This document shows, in pieces, positions 36,901-45,860 of a stretch of DNA of 64,000 nt. The notes under the pieces are model-generated. The model had not been told where the DNA came from. It was given only the letters and a program-made list of their open reading frames with translations, and did not search any database. The stretch is taken from assembly GCA_002162095.1 (NCBI GenBank), contig CP021424.1:2569442-2633441 (forward strand). The letters run 5' to 3'. Source of the stretch: Armatimonadetes bacterium Uphvl-Ar2. Lineage in GTDB: Bacteria > Armatimonadota > Fimbriimonadia > Fimbriimonadales > Fimbriimonadaceae. Each line of letters begins with the position of its first letter. Within the stretch, counting starts at the first letter, position 1. Both the position numbers and the translations under genes were made by a program.

Positions 36901-37844
36901 AGCGCGCGGCCATCCGGCGAGGTCACCGTGGTGATCTTGTGGCTGGCGTTGCGGTTGACGGTGGTGGTATTGCCGACGCGGTCCTTCTTGGCCGTGAGCC
37001 AGCCCGCCGCGTTGAACTCCCACTTGCTTTGGTTGGTGAAGGTGAGGGTGAATGTGCCGTTGGCGTTTTTGACAAGGCCGTGCTGCCACCCGGAGGGCGG
37101 ATCGAACGCGCCGCTGACCTCGGCGTAGGGCACCAGGAGGCCATCCGGCATGCGCAAAATGGCCGACGAACCGGGCGTGTGGGTGACCTTGACGTCGTAG
37201 CTGTGGCTCCAGCCGTAGCCTAGGTCGCGCTGGTAATCGCCGATGCTGGAGTGGAAGAGCCGGAAGCTGACGCCGCTCTCGCCGACCGCGCCCCAACTGA
37301 CGATGCCGAGGGTGCTGAGCTTGTTGCCGGTGTTGGTATTGGTTTCGCCGCCCAGGCCGCCGATTCCCGCACCACCGCCGCCGCCCCCGCTGGGGCCGCC
37401 GCCTTCTCCGGCTCCGCCGCCCGCGCCGCCGCCCGCACCCGAACCGCCGCCGGAGCCGCTGCCTTCACCGCCGCCGCCACCACCGGCCCCTGCGCCACCG
37501 CTCCCGCCGGCCTGCAAGAGGGCGGGGAGCATGGGCCGGAGGGCCGCGTAGACATCGCCGCGCTCGATCGCATCTTGCATCTCCAGGCGATCAAGATCGC
37601 GGCGGAGGGTGGGGGTCCACCAGTTGTTGCGCTGGGGGTCGCGGGCGGGGTTGGTCCCCCGGTGGACGCGGGTGGGCCGCTCCGTGAAGGCCGGGGCGAT
37701 GACCGGGACGAAGCGGCGGAACTCCTGCTCCGCTTTTTCCTTGCCGGCCTTGGCGCCGAGGGCAAGGACGGGCCAGGCGATGGCCGTGGCCTGGACGGTG
37801 ATGGCCACCGCACCGAGAAGGAGTGTTACGCGCTTGAGAAACAT
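33982..37844 (-). CDS. Full-length secreted RHS protein with tip T9 (unit 1, one frameshift)
   Basis: ATG 37844 follows a GGGGGC site. Order: signal peptide, Gly-rich linker near residues 110-175, about 850 residues of YD repeats, pre-tip GRFLSRDPIRDGQNWYAY, then a ~160-aa tip (SDGLMVVSIMKKHAEEAF, HIDAIHELNHGNTALSVNFG, Gly-rich). A C-run at 34853-34857 has five C where unit 2 has six, so the core and tip are in different frames as sequenced. RHS shells encapsulate and deliver toxic tips; no T6SS PAAR domain is seen. Confidence 0.8.
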
Positions 37845-38092
37845 GGTCTGCCCCCGAAGATTGCCGGGCAGTTTGCACAGCACCCAGAAGGGCTTGTCAA
37901 GGGTCTGTGTAATTTTATTCGAATTTTATTGCCCGAACGAGGGGGTAGCTGCCCTTTACAGCGGGTTGAACTTGGGGAGTGGGAAGAGTTGCTATCTTGG
38001 AGAGCAGGGGCTGAGTTCAAGGTGGATGGGCGACGCTTTCTATATCTTTCGCTACACAGGGTTGGCCGGGGCTTGACTACCTCGTCATTCGC

Positions 38093-39003
38093 TTAGAAAA
38101 TCTCCACGGGGTATACGCCGAGACGAACACGCTGCCTAGCGTTGAGGGTTTCAATCAGCGAGACCATAAGTTCCTTGGGATAGATCGTCCTTCGGTCACA
38201 GATTTGGCTATTCTCCGAAAATGTATGTACTTCTTCTGAGATATAGGTGATTCCCTCAGATAGCGAGCTCTGCAGAACGGTCGGGACGCCCATCAAATCA
38301 CGAAGGTGAAACGGGGGTTTCTCTTCATTGTTCTCTCCTGGAACTCTCCCCGTAATCGTGGCACTGTGCGCCAGTGATATCGTGTGACGCGGCACGATAA
38401 GGGCGTAGTCTGTTAGTTTCCATACCGGTTCATTCATCCCCACGATACGAGATTTTGACAACGTTCATCGGCATCAGGATAGGCGTCGTAGATAGCCATA
38501 TGATTTCGGCGCGACTGTGGAAACGGCACCGCACAGAACGACGAAGAGGCGCTCTCAAGCCAAGCCTCTAAACCAGGCACACGGACGATTTGAAACGGAA
38601 GGTAGTAGGAGTCGGTAATGCCGAGACCCGGTGGCCGCTTGGCACCAATGGAAAAGGGCAGCGCCGTGATCCTCGGGGACTTTGACCATAACCCGTCAAT
38701 GAACTCGAAACACAGCTCATGACTGAATTCAAGCCATAGGTTGTCGGCCTCTACCATCACGTGCGAACAATCATGCCACGGCCAATCCTTGGGACGCAAA
38801 AAGAAGAAATGCAATAATGAGGTTCTCTTGGCATGAGATAGCAAGACCCATTCTCGATTCGTCTTGGTCAGCGGGAATCGCAAGTATATCCAAGATTGTG
38901 GCCCGCCAATACGACGAATCTCCACTTGCTCTAACTCATCAATGAGGAACTTCACATACTCTTGTGCCTCCAATGAGTTGCCACGACACTCACAAATTTG
39001 CAT
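38093..39003 (-). CDS. Unknown 303-aa protein, tandem paralog (unit 1, frameshifted)
   Basis: One C fewer than in unit 2 (CATCCCC against CATCCCCC near 38440) splits it into two overlapping frames. The intact sequence is at 50012-50923. It is strongly similar to the adjacent 313-aa gene, sharing WLESASSSFCAVPFPQSRRN, KLTDYALIVPRH and TIYP-EL blocks. Unknown function. Lies upstream of the RHS start on the same strand. Confidence 0.65.
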
Positions 39004-39007
39004 AGGA

Positions 39008-39949
39008 CTAAATCAAATCACTCAACTCGCTAACCGGAAATGGCTGCAACTTCCCCTTCTGACGGCCGTTGAGTACTGCAAAAAGCGAGGCCACCAGTTC
39101 CGTGGGATAGATCGTCTCTCGATCGCAGTTATCTCCACATGTCTCGCTTGCATCAACCTCCGCTGAGATATAGCTGACGCCTTCTTGTAGCGCACCCTCG
39201 GGAACCGTGACTGTGCCCATAAGATCCCTGATGCGAAAAGGTGGCTTCCCTTCATTTCCACCACCTGGGACTCTGCCCTCGATGGTGGCGCTGTTCGCGA
39301 GCGAGACCGAATGGCGTGGCACAATGAGAGCATAGTCTGTTAGTTTCCAAACCGCTTCATCCATCCGCCAGGAAATGAGCTCTCGGCAAAGTTGATCGGC
39401 ATCAGGATAGGCGTTGTAGATGGCCTTTCGGTTTCGTCGCGATTGCGGGAACGGAACGGCGCAAAACGAGGAAGAAGCGCTCTCAAGCCACGACTCTAGC
39501 CCCGGCACATAGACAATTTGGTACGGCAAGTAGTAGCAGTAGCTGATACCCTTCGCCGGGGGGCGACTGGCCCCGACGGAATAGGGCACGCCGATCAACT
39601 TCGGCTGAGTTGACCATATATCCTCCAAGAATTCTTGGCGGAGTTTGGGGTCGAACTCCAGCCAAAGGAACCAAGTACGCAACCGGACGTGCCGACTTCC
39701 CATCGATACCCAGGCCTTGGGCGCCTCGAAATAGAAATGTAAGCTCATCAATCGCTTCGATTGAGTTTCCAAAACCCAGGCTCGATTGTGATCCGTTAGC
39801 GGAAAACGCAGATAGTACATTCGGAATCCACCACCAAAGGGATGAGCCGTTACCTGCTCCAGTTCCCGTTCCAGAAACCGGACATACGAGAAGGCTTCAT
39901 CTGAGGTCCCTCGACATTCGCACCAGATATACCGGTCTTGTTCCTGCAT
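39008..39949 (-). CDS. Unknown 313-aa protein, tandem paralog
   Basis: It begins MQEQDRYIWCECRGTSDEAF. The N-terminal half (YLRFPLTDHNRAWVL, LWLEF) and C-terminal half (KLTDYALIVPRHSVSLANSATIEGRVPG) are shared with the neighbouring paralog 4 bp downstream. There is no signal peptide or membrane helix. The second half resembles no fold I can name; it may be an RHS accessory or immunity protein. Confidence 0.65.
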   Translation of the reverse strand: MQEQDRYIWCECRGTSDEAFSYVRFLERELEQVTAHPFGGGFRMYYLRFPLTDHNRAWVLETQSKRLMSLHFYFEAPKAWVSMGSRHVRLRTWFLWLEFDPKLRQEFLEDIWSTQPKLIGVPYSVGASRPPAKGISYCYYLPYQIVYVPGLESWLESASSSFCAVPFPQSRRNRKAIYNAYPDADQLCRELISWRMDEAVWKLTDYALIVPRHSVSLANSATIEGRVPGGGNEGKPPFRIRDLMGTVTVPEGALQEGVSYISAEVDASETCGDNCDRETIYPTELVASLFAVLNGRQKGKLQPFPVSELSDLI

Positions 39950-39972
39950 TCAATATCTCCAGCTATGCGTAC

Positions 39973-40554
39973 TCACTTGAGAAATTCATTAAAGTCCTCC
40001 CACTTCGACATATAGTCTTCAAGGCCAGGCTCGAATCTGACCTTGTAGCATGTCTGTGTAAAGACTGGCCCGCCTCGGTATCCCGCCAGCCGCGGGCAGA
40101 TCTTGAGGATACGCCGACGCATCTCCCGGAAGACATCCGAAGTGCCCGCCTCCTCGGCACCGGGCACACGGAATGAATACATGTTGTTCGTAGCAATGGG
40201 CCATCCATCAGGTAGGTTCAGCAAAGGAAGGTACGCACCTCCCGCGTTGAGAAACTCGTGATATCCCCCGATCTCATCGTCACTCACCCTGCAGTCAAGA
40301 TACGGCCGAAAATCCACGTACCGCTCCGCCGTTGTGCGGAGAATCAGGAATGCCGTGAAGCTGTCCATCATCAGCTCAAAATTCAAGTCCGCAAGTTCAC
40401 AAAACCCTCGTAGGGATCTGTCCGGGTCGCGCTTCTCGGCCGCGTAGTTGATGTTGTAGAGGTAAAGAAACCGGGAGTCAGTACATTCCCGAATCACACG
40501 GAGCAGAGATTCCTGAGTGATGCACACGTCCACGGAAATGGTTCGACTTCTCAT
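39973..40554 (-). CDS. Putative immunity protein, distant four-family member
   Basis: The ATG at 40554 (MRSRTISVDVCITQESLLRV) was chosen over an upstream in-frame start at 40641. It is 193 aa. The layout matches the 23148/23819/27631 family: an early V-x-V beta strand, GGAYLPLLNLPDGW in place of GAIHLPASIE, and an end YKVRFEPGLEDYMSKWEDF matching YRCEPSLKEYIEQHDDF. First of three - strand genes upstream of the RHS gene. Confidence 0.65.
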   Translation of the reverse strand: MRSRTISVDVCITQESLLRVIRECTDSRFLYLYNINYAAEKRDPDRSLRGFCELADLNFELMMDSFTAFLILRTTAERYVDFRPYLDCRVSDDEIGGYHEFLNAGGAYLPLLNLPDGWPIATNNMYSFRVPGAEEAGTSDVFREMRRRILKICPRLAGYRGGPVFTQTCYKVRFEPGLEDYMSKWEDFNEFLK

Positions 40555-40644
40555 TCGATGGCGGACCTCCCCGCACCATAGCCGAAGCCCGCTCCCCTTG
40601 TCAATCCGCGCATCCTCTCTTCTCCGCCCGGTACTCTGCACCGC

Positions 40645-40748
40645 ATGCTCGTGGCTGCGCTCACCGGCTCCCTCCTCGCCCCGCAGTTCTTCTTCGAAGA
40701 TGGCCAGGCCACCCTGCGCCGGGCACGGATGGCTGCGTTGCTCAAAGG
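40645..40748 (+). pseudogene. Truncated 5' end of a secreted-protein gene
   Basis: The start MLVAALTGSLLAPQFFFEDGQATLRRARMAALL has a signal-peptide-like beginning and chromosomal-type GC-rich codons. After about 35 codons it meets the end of the - strand gene at 40766 and loses coding character. Probably the severed head of a chromosomal gene. Parent gene unknown. Confidence 0.5.
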
Positions 40749-40765
40749 TACAAGACCTAACCTGG

Positions 40766-41749
40766 TCAACATAACTTCCCCGCGTGCAAGCCTAGTTCAC
40801 GAGCCTGCATTGCATAGAATGGGCTCAATGAAAGCCTATCGGCATTTAATCGAATAATCTGCGTCATAAAGCGCGCCGCCCTTGCAAATGACGTCCTTTC
40901 ATCATTGTTGATGTACTCAATTGCATGGCCATGCATGGGGTGAAGCGGCTTGACAGTGTCAATGTCATCTGCACACTCACCTTCAAAGTAAGTCCAATAC
41001 GCCTGCTTTGCAACATAGTGGGTCAACGCATCCAGCACACCAGTGACGTTCTCCGAGTCAGTGTACAAAAACGGACTGGTCCCGCCAATAAGCCATGTCT
41101 TCCTCGATTTCCCAGACTGTGTGTCTACACGCGAGAACACGCCCACCCCGTGACAAAAGAACTCTGTTGCTGTATTCGATGAATCCAATCCTAGCTCTTT
41201 GCAGACATTTTCAACTCGCCTTCGGACTTCGGACTCATCAACTAGATCCTCGAATTTTGTGAAAGCGCATTCTGCAACAAAAAGTCCGTGAGTTTCTTTA
41301 ACAGGACTGCCTTGGGTTCGAGACTGCATGTTCAGCCCCGGCAGCTCAGGCAGATTCAGGTGCTTTAGAATAACTCCCTGGCTAGGGCAGATTCGACCGG
41401 CATACTTGAACCTCAATGCATCCAATTCAGATCTTGAATACTGTCTTAGATTTTCTTCCAAAGGTACTGCAAGGAACGACTCCAGGATGCTTTTCAAATC
41501 AGTAAAGGCATCTTGTGTGGCTTGATCCGCAAAGTGACCACCACGTACTCTGCAGTACTCTAGTAGATTCTCACCCAGGGCCCTCATCGGTAACTCAGCT
41601 TCACCCCTGAGATCAACATCTACGAGGGCCTCTACCGTCTTCCGCTGCTCCCAGGCCTTAAGCACTGTTGCGGCCGAAGTCTTCGAGAGGGACTCCCTTA
41701 TTGATTCTTCTGGCGGCCTGGAAGTTAACGTCCAGAACCTGATCCTCAA
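40766..41749 (-). CDS. Unknown 327-aa protein, possibly 5'-truncated
   Basis: The only start is a TTG at 41749, next to the unit junction, and the frame stays open into the truncated T7 tip, so the N-terminus may be missing. Mostly helical and acidic; AECAFTKFEDL, ATEFFCHGVGVFSRVD and AYWTYFEGECADDIDTVKP are its most distinctive parts. No family recognised. Confidence 0.55.
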   Translation of the reverse strand: MRIRFWTLTSRPPEESIRESLSKTSAATVLKAWEQRKTVEALVDVDLRGEAELPMRALGENLLEYCRVRGGHFADQATQDAFTDLKSILESFLAVPLEENLRQYSRSELDALRFKYAGRICPSQGVILKHLNLPELPGLNMQSRTQGSPVKETHGLFVAECAFTKFEDLVDESEVRRRVENVCKELGLDSSNTATEFFCHGVGVFSRVDTQSGKSRKTWLIGGTSPFLYTDSENVTGVLDALTHYVAKQAYWTYFEGECADDIDTVKPLHPMHGHAIEYINNDERTSFARAARFMTQIIRLNADRLSLSPFYAMQARELGLHAGKLC

Positions 41750-43075
41750 ATGAAGTGTCCATTCCTCGCCTGCCGGAACAAAGTTGTCAAGTTGATTTCC
41801 GAATCAAATAGCTGCCAGCGCATTGCAAGTCCCAATATCGGCTTCGATTCCTTTTCAAGCTTGTCTTCGAGATCGAGATCTGGATGATAGCTAGCATCGG
41901 CACCATTTCCTCCAATAGGGTGACTGAAAGACCAAGGTCCCGCTGAATAAGACATTTCGTCAGGCTGCATGTCGCCGCCTCTGGCCGAATACCCGCTCGA
42001 CCTTTCGTTCGCTGGAATTGACCCACGTCTCACAGATCCTACGACTCCAGGGCCAACACCAATCTGAACACCAAACGAAAGACCGGCATCTTGAGCTACT
42101 GCGACGTCCCAGGTCGAAGTATCAATCCGCGCTTTCAAGGCGTAATCAAGTCCAACAAAATAGGCACCATTCAGGGAGCCCCCAAGTTCTACAACTTCAA
42201 GTCCATCAGGATCAGTACTCGAATTCGGACGATTCCTAGAGTACACGTACCAGTTCCGGCCGTCCTTGATCGGATCCCTGGAAAGGAACCGCCCCGTCGT
42301 CGGGTCGTAGTAGCGGTGGCCGAGGAGCTTGAGGCCACTGGAATCCTCTTGGTAGCCGAACCCACCGGCATAGCCGAAGGGGCCCTTCCAGGTTCCGGTG
42401 GCGGAGAGTTCCGCGCCAAAGGCGTCGTACACCCGCGTCGCCGCAATGGCGCCCACCGAGGTGGTTTGCGCGTCGGCGTTCTTGAGGCCGGAGTGCGACC
42501 AGGTGGAGACCCCGCCCCGCCGCTCCGACACCCCTGGCGTATAGGTGGCCTGGCCATCTCGCAGCACGGGGTCGGTGACATAGCTGCCATCCCGCACGAA
42601 GGTGCGCGAGACGCCCCCCTGCACCGTCCCCACCCGTGTGTCCAGGCCGTTATAGGTGTGGGTTTCGCTGATCCCCGGCCCGGTGATGGCGGTCACGCGG
42701 CTTTCGTAGTCGTAGGTGAGGGTGGTGGTGCCGCCAGGCGCATTGATCCCTACCGTCCGCCCTGCGGCGTCGTAGGTGTAGCACTTGGCCCCGGCCGTCA
42801 GCATCTTGTCCGCCAGGTCATAAGTATAGCTTTCCGCCACGCCATTAACCGTCTTCGAGAGCCGGTTTCCGTTGGCATCATAGGTGTAGGCCACGTTGTA
42901 GCCCGTCCGGACCTCGCTGGTCAGCTGCCCGGCGAGGTCGTAGCCGTAGTTGGTCGTTACGCCATTCACCGTCTGGCTGGTGATTTGGTCCGCTTTGTCC
43001 CAGGCGTAGCCGGTGGTGCGCAGCACGGTGGCGCCCTGCTTCAGCTGCACCTGCGTCAGCCGCGAACGGCTTGCT
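41746..43075 (-). pseudogene. RHS orphan tip T7, truncated (unit 2)
   Basis: Identical to 30365-31790 up to TTLFRQARNG, then ends GHFI at the unit junction. It lacks the last ~35 residues of the tip, and the T7 immunity gene is absent. Confidence 0.8.
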
Positions 43076-43439
43076 ACAGAACCCCGGCAGACGTATAAAT
43101 CCGAAAGCGAGCTGCCTTTCCGTCTTCAAAACTCATAATGACCCCGACCGTAACGCTCATGCCGTAGAGAGGCCCATTAAATGGAACGAGTCGGTCTGCG
43201 CTCAGCTCGCTGTCTCCAATAGTAACCTCATAGCCCGAGTTTGCGAGGACTTGCTGTACTTCACGCAGGTCAGCGTCTTCAAAAATCAGCTTCTCGCATT
43301 CAAATCTCAACGCTGACTCGGCAATTTGCAGATCAAGACTGTATCCATGGAGCCACTGAATGGCCATGAACCACATTACCGAAATAATGGCAATGCCGAT
43401 TATCAGATTACGCCTATGCTTTGATATAGTCCCAGACAT
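43074..43439 (-). CDS. Putative immunity protein of tip T8 (unit 2)
   Basis: Copy of 31789-32154, identical in the encoded protein; overlaps the T8 stop at 43414. Confidence 0.75.
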   Translation of the reverse strand: MSGTISKHRRNLIIGIAIISVMWFMAIQWLHGYSLDLQIAESALRFECEKLIFEDADLREVQQVLANSGYEVTIGDSELSADRLVPFNGPLYGMSVTVGVIMSFEDGKAARFRIYTSAGVL

Positions 43440-45401
43440 CTTTCCCCCAGCCAGGCACCCAAGGTGCCCCACCCTTTTTCCTCACTGCCTTCTCGTACTC
43501 GTCTTCCAAACCTGCTCGTTCTAAGAACTCCCTGGCCCAGGAATTGGAATTGCCAGTATTTGGGCCCTCTGGTACCGGCGCGTATTCTGCATCAGTAGTC
43601 TGCTCCATCTCCTCCTCGATTTTCTTGAATCTCTCAAGCCATGGCCCTACCGGGCTGTCATCGTCCACCAAGACAATACCACCTGTGGCCTTTCCTCCGG
43701 TCTTGTTAAAGTCTTGAGTGCCCTTTTGCCAAGGCCCAGATCTTGATATAAGCGGGCCATAATTCCAGGGGTCGTCGTTCGTGGGGCCGCCAGCGAAGCT
43801 ATAGACAGGATCCTTGCCTCCTCGTGCATTGTCAATAACAATGATGCCCGCGTGGTAACCGCCGCCAAAAACGGGATACCAAATGAGGATTATCTTAACA
43901 AGCCCGTCCGGATCAAAGCTGGCAAGCGGATCGTTGGCGCAGTAAGAGTACCAGTTCCGGCCGTCCTTAACCGGATCGCGCGAAAGGAACCGCCCCGTTG
44001 TCGGGTCGTAGTAGCGGTGGCCGAGAAGCTTGAGGCCGCTGGAATCCTCTTGGTAGCCAAAGCCACCGGCGTAGCCGAAGGGGCCCTTCCAGGTTCCGGT
44101 GGCGGAGAGTTCCGCGCCGAAAGCGTCGTACACCCGCGTCGCTTGGATAGCACCCGCCCCGGAGGTCTGCGCATCCGCGTTCTTGAGGCCGGAATGAGAC
44201 CAGGTGGACACCCCGCCTCGCCGCTCCGACACCCCCGGCGTGTAGGTGGCCTGCCCATCTCGCAGCACCGGGTCCGTGACATAGCTGCCATCCCGCACAA
44301 ACGTGCGAGACACGCCCCCTTGCACCGTCCCCACCCGCGTATCCAGGCCGTTATAGGTGTGGGTTTCATTGATCCCCGGGCCAGTGATGGCGGTCACCCG
44401 GCTTTCGTAATCGTAGGTGAGGGTGGTGGTGCCGCCGGGCGCATTGATGCCCACGGTCCGCCCTGCGGCATCGTAGGTGTAGCTCTTGGCCCGGCCGTTA
44501 GCATCTTGTCCGCCAGGTCATAAGTATAGCTTTCCACCGAGCCGTTTACGGTCTTGCTCAAGCGATTTCCGTTGGCATCGTAGGTGTAGGCGACGTTGTA
44601 GCCGCTGCGGACCTCGCTGGTCAGCTGCCCGGCCAGGTCGTAGCCGTAGTTCGTCGTCACACCGTTGACGGTCTGGCTCGTGATCTGGTCCGCGTTGTCC
44701 CAGGCGTAGCCCGTGGTGCGCAGAACGGTGGCACCCTGCTTCAATTGCACCTGCGTCAGCCGCGAACGCGTGTCGTAGGCGTAGTGCTCCGAGGTGCCGT
44801 TGGCGAGGGATTTCTGCCCCACCCGGCCCAAGGTGTCGTACACAAAGCTCGTCGTCTCGCTGAACGGATTCACCAGCGATGCCAGCCGCCCGGCGGTGTC
44901 GTAGCTGTAGGTGGTGGTGCCGCTGCCCGCCTCGTTCATCGTCAGGCGCTGCCCGGCGGCGTTGTAGGTGTAGGTCGTGGTTCCCTGCGGCTGGGCCAGG
45001 CTGGTCAGCTCGCCCGCCGCGTTGTAGGTGTAAGTGGTGGTGCCGGTTGCGTCCACCATCTGGGTGTGGCGGCCGCTGGCATCATAGGCAAAGGTGGTGT
45101 CGGTGCCCGCGGGGTAGTCCACGGTGGTCATCTGCCCGGCATCATCGAACACGTAGCTGTTGGTGTAACCGAGCGGCGAGGTGTAGCCGCTCGTTTGGCC
45201 CGTGCCGAGGTAGCTCCACTGCTCCACCGCACCATCCGGCAGGGTGAGGCTCGTCACATCGCCGCGGGCGCTATGGGCGAAGTTGCGCGTGGCCCCGCGC
45301 CCATTGGTGATGGCCGTGACCCAGCTGTTGCTGTTGTACGTGTAGGTGTGGGTTTCGCCCTTGGGGTTGGTGGCCGTGATGAGCCGTCCTGCGTTGTCGT
45401 A
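43414..45401 (-). CDS. RHS orphan tip T8 (unit 2, longer head, one frameshift)
   Basis: The tip is identical to unit 1. The head is longer, starting at YDNAGRLITATNPKGETH, and passes through a diverged stretch (TVNGSVESYTYD) where unit 1 has TVNGVAESYTYD. One C is missing near 44490 (GGCCCGG for GGCCCCGG), splitting the frame; unit 3 has the intact run. Confidence 0.75.
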
Positions 45402-45428
45402 AACTACTCCAAAAGTCTATGACGCGGA

Positions 45429-45860
45429 TCAGTTACCAAGAAGTACATGATCGTCCAGCACCTTGACTTGTCTCATACTCTTTGAGTTCCCAGGATAGTA
45501 GAAAATCTCGAGACTCTCATAATCTAAACCGCTTTGCTCAAGTTCCTCCCTTGTAATAAAGATTGTTCGCGCGAGAATTCCGTCGCCACCTTCCGTTAAC
45601 TTTGTCGCAACTACAAGCAACCGACTACGATCAACTGCCCTAAATGAAACCCGTGGCCCCGGGGGCTGAACGTGCATGTACTCGATCTTACAGAGCACCC
45701 CTTCGTGGACCTTGCTACAACTCGGGACGATTCTGGCGCGATTTGTGTCTAACATGAACAGCCTACACCCCGAAACATTCGCAAACAGTAATACGATGCA
45801 ACAGAACGCCAAAACGGTAACAAGATACCCCTGTTTGTTCACTTTATCGTTGACTATCAT
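45429..45860 (-). CDS. Lipoprotein, candidate immunity for tip T10
   Basis: 143 aa. The signal peptide ends in a lipobox (ANVSGC, Cys at 32), so it is a predicted lipidated extracytoplasmic protein with a beta-rich ~110-aa domain. Its ATG lies 1 bp before the T10 stop codon, tight immunity-type spacing. A periplasmic immunity protein implies a toxin acting in the cell envelope. Confidence 0.7.
   Translation of the reverse strand: MIVNDKVNKQGYLVTVLAFCCIVLLFANVSGCRLFMLDTNRARIVPSCSKVHEGVLCKIEYMHVQPPGPRVSFRAVDRSRLLVVATKLTEGGDGILARTIFITREELEQSGLDYESLEIFYYPGNSKSMRQVKVLDDHVLLGN

Larger units (their letters stand above)
30472..41756. repeat. Tandem unit 1 (11285 bp)
   Basis: From GTCCATTCCTCGCC at 30472 to 41756. 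The left part (to about 33250) recurs at 41757-44534 and the right part (from about 34510) at 46430-53676, near-identically. The middle (T8 head, T9 tip and its immunity gene) is different in units 2 and 3. Confidence 0.85.

Noticed and set aside
35400..37000. Regular short DNA repeats resembling a CRISPR array
   Set aside because: The period and content match coding YD repeats (TAYxYDAxG); there are no fixed-length identical repeats with unique spacers and no cas genes.
35211..37223. Long + strand open frame (670 codons) opposite the RHS gene, repeated in unit 2
   Set aside because: It is the antisense of the GC-rich YD-repeat region; the product is a monotonous Gly/Val/Arg/His sequence, and the - strand frame has clear RHS repeats.
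37251..38096. Proline- and alanine-rich + strand frames over the linker region
   Set aside because: They are shadows of the Gly/Ser-rich linker codons on the other strand and have no start context.
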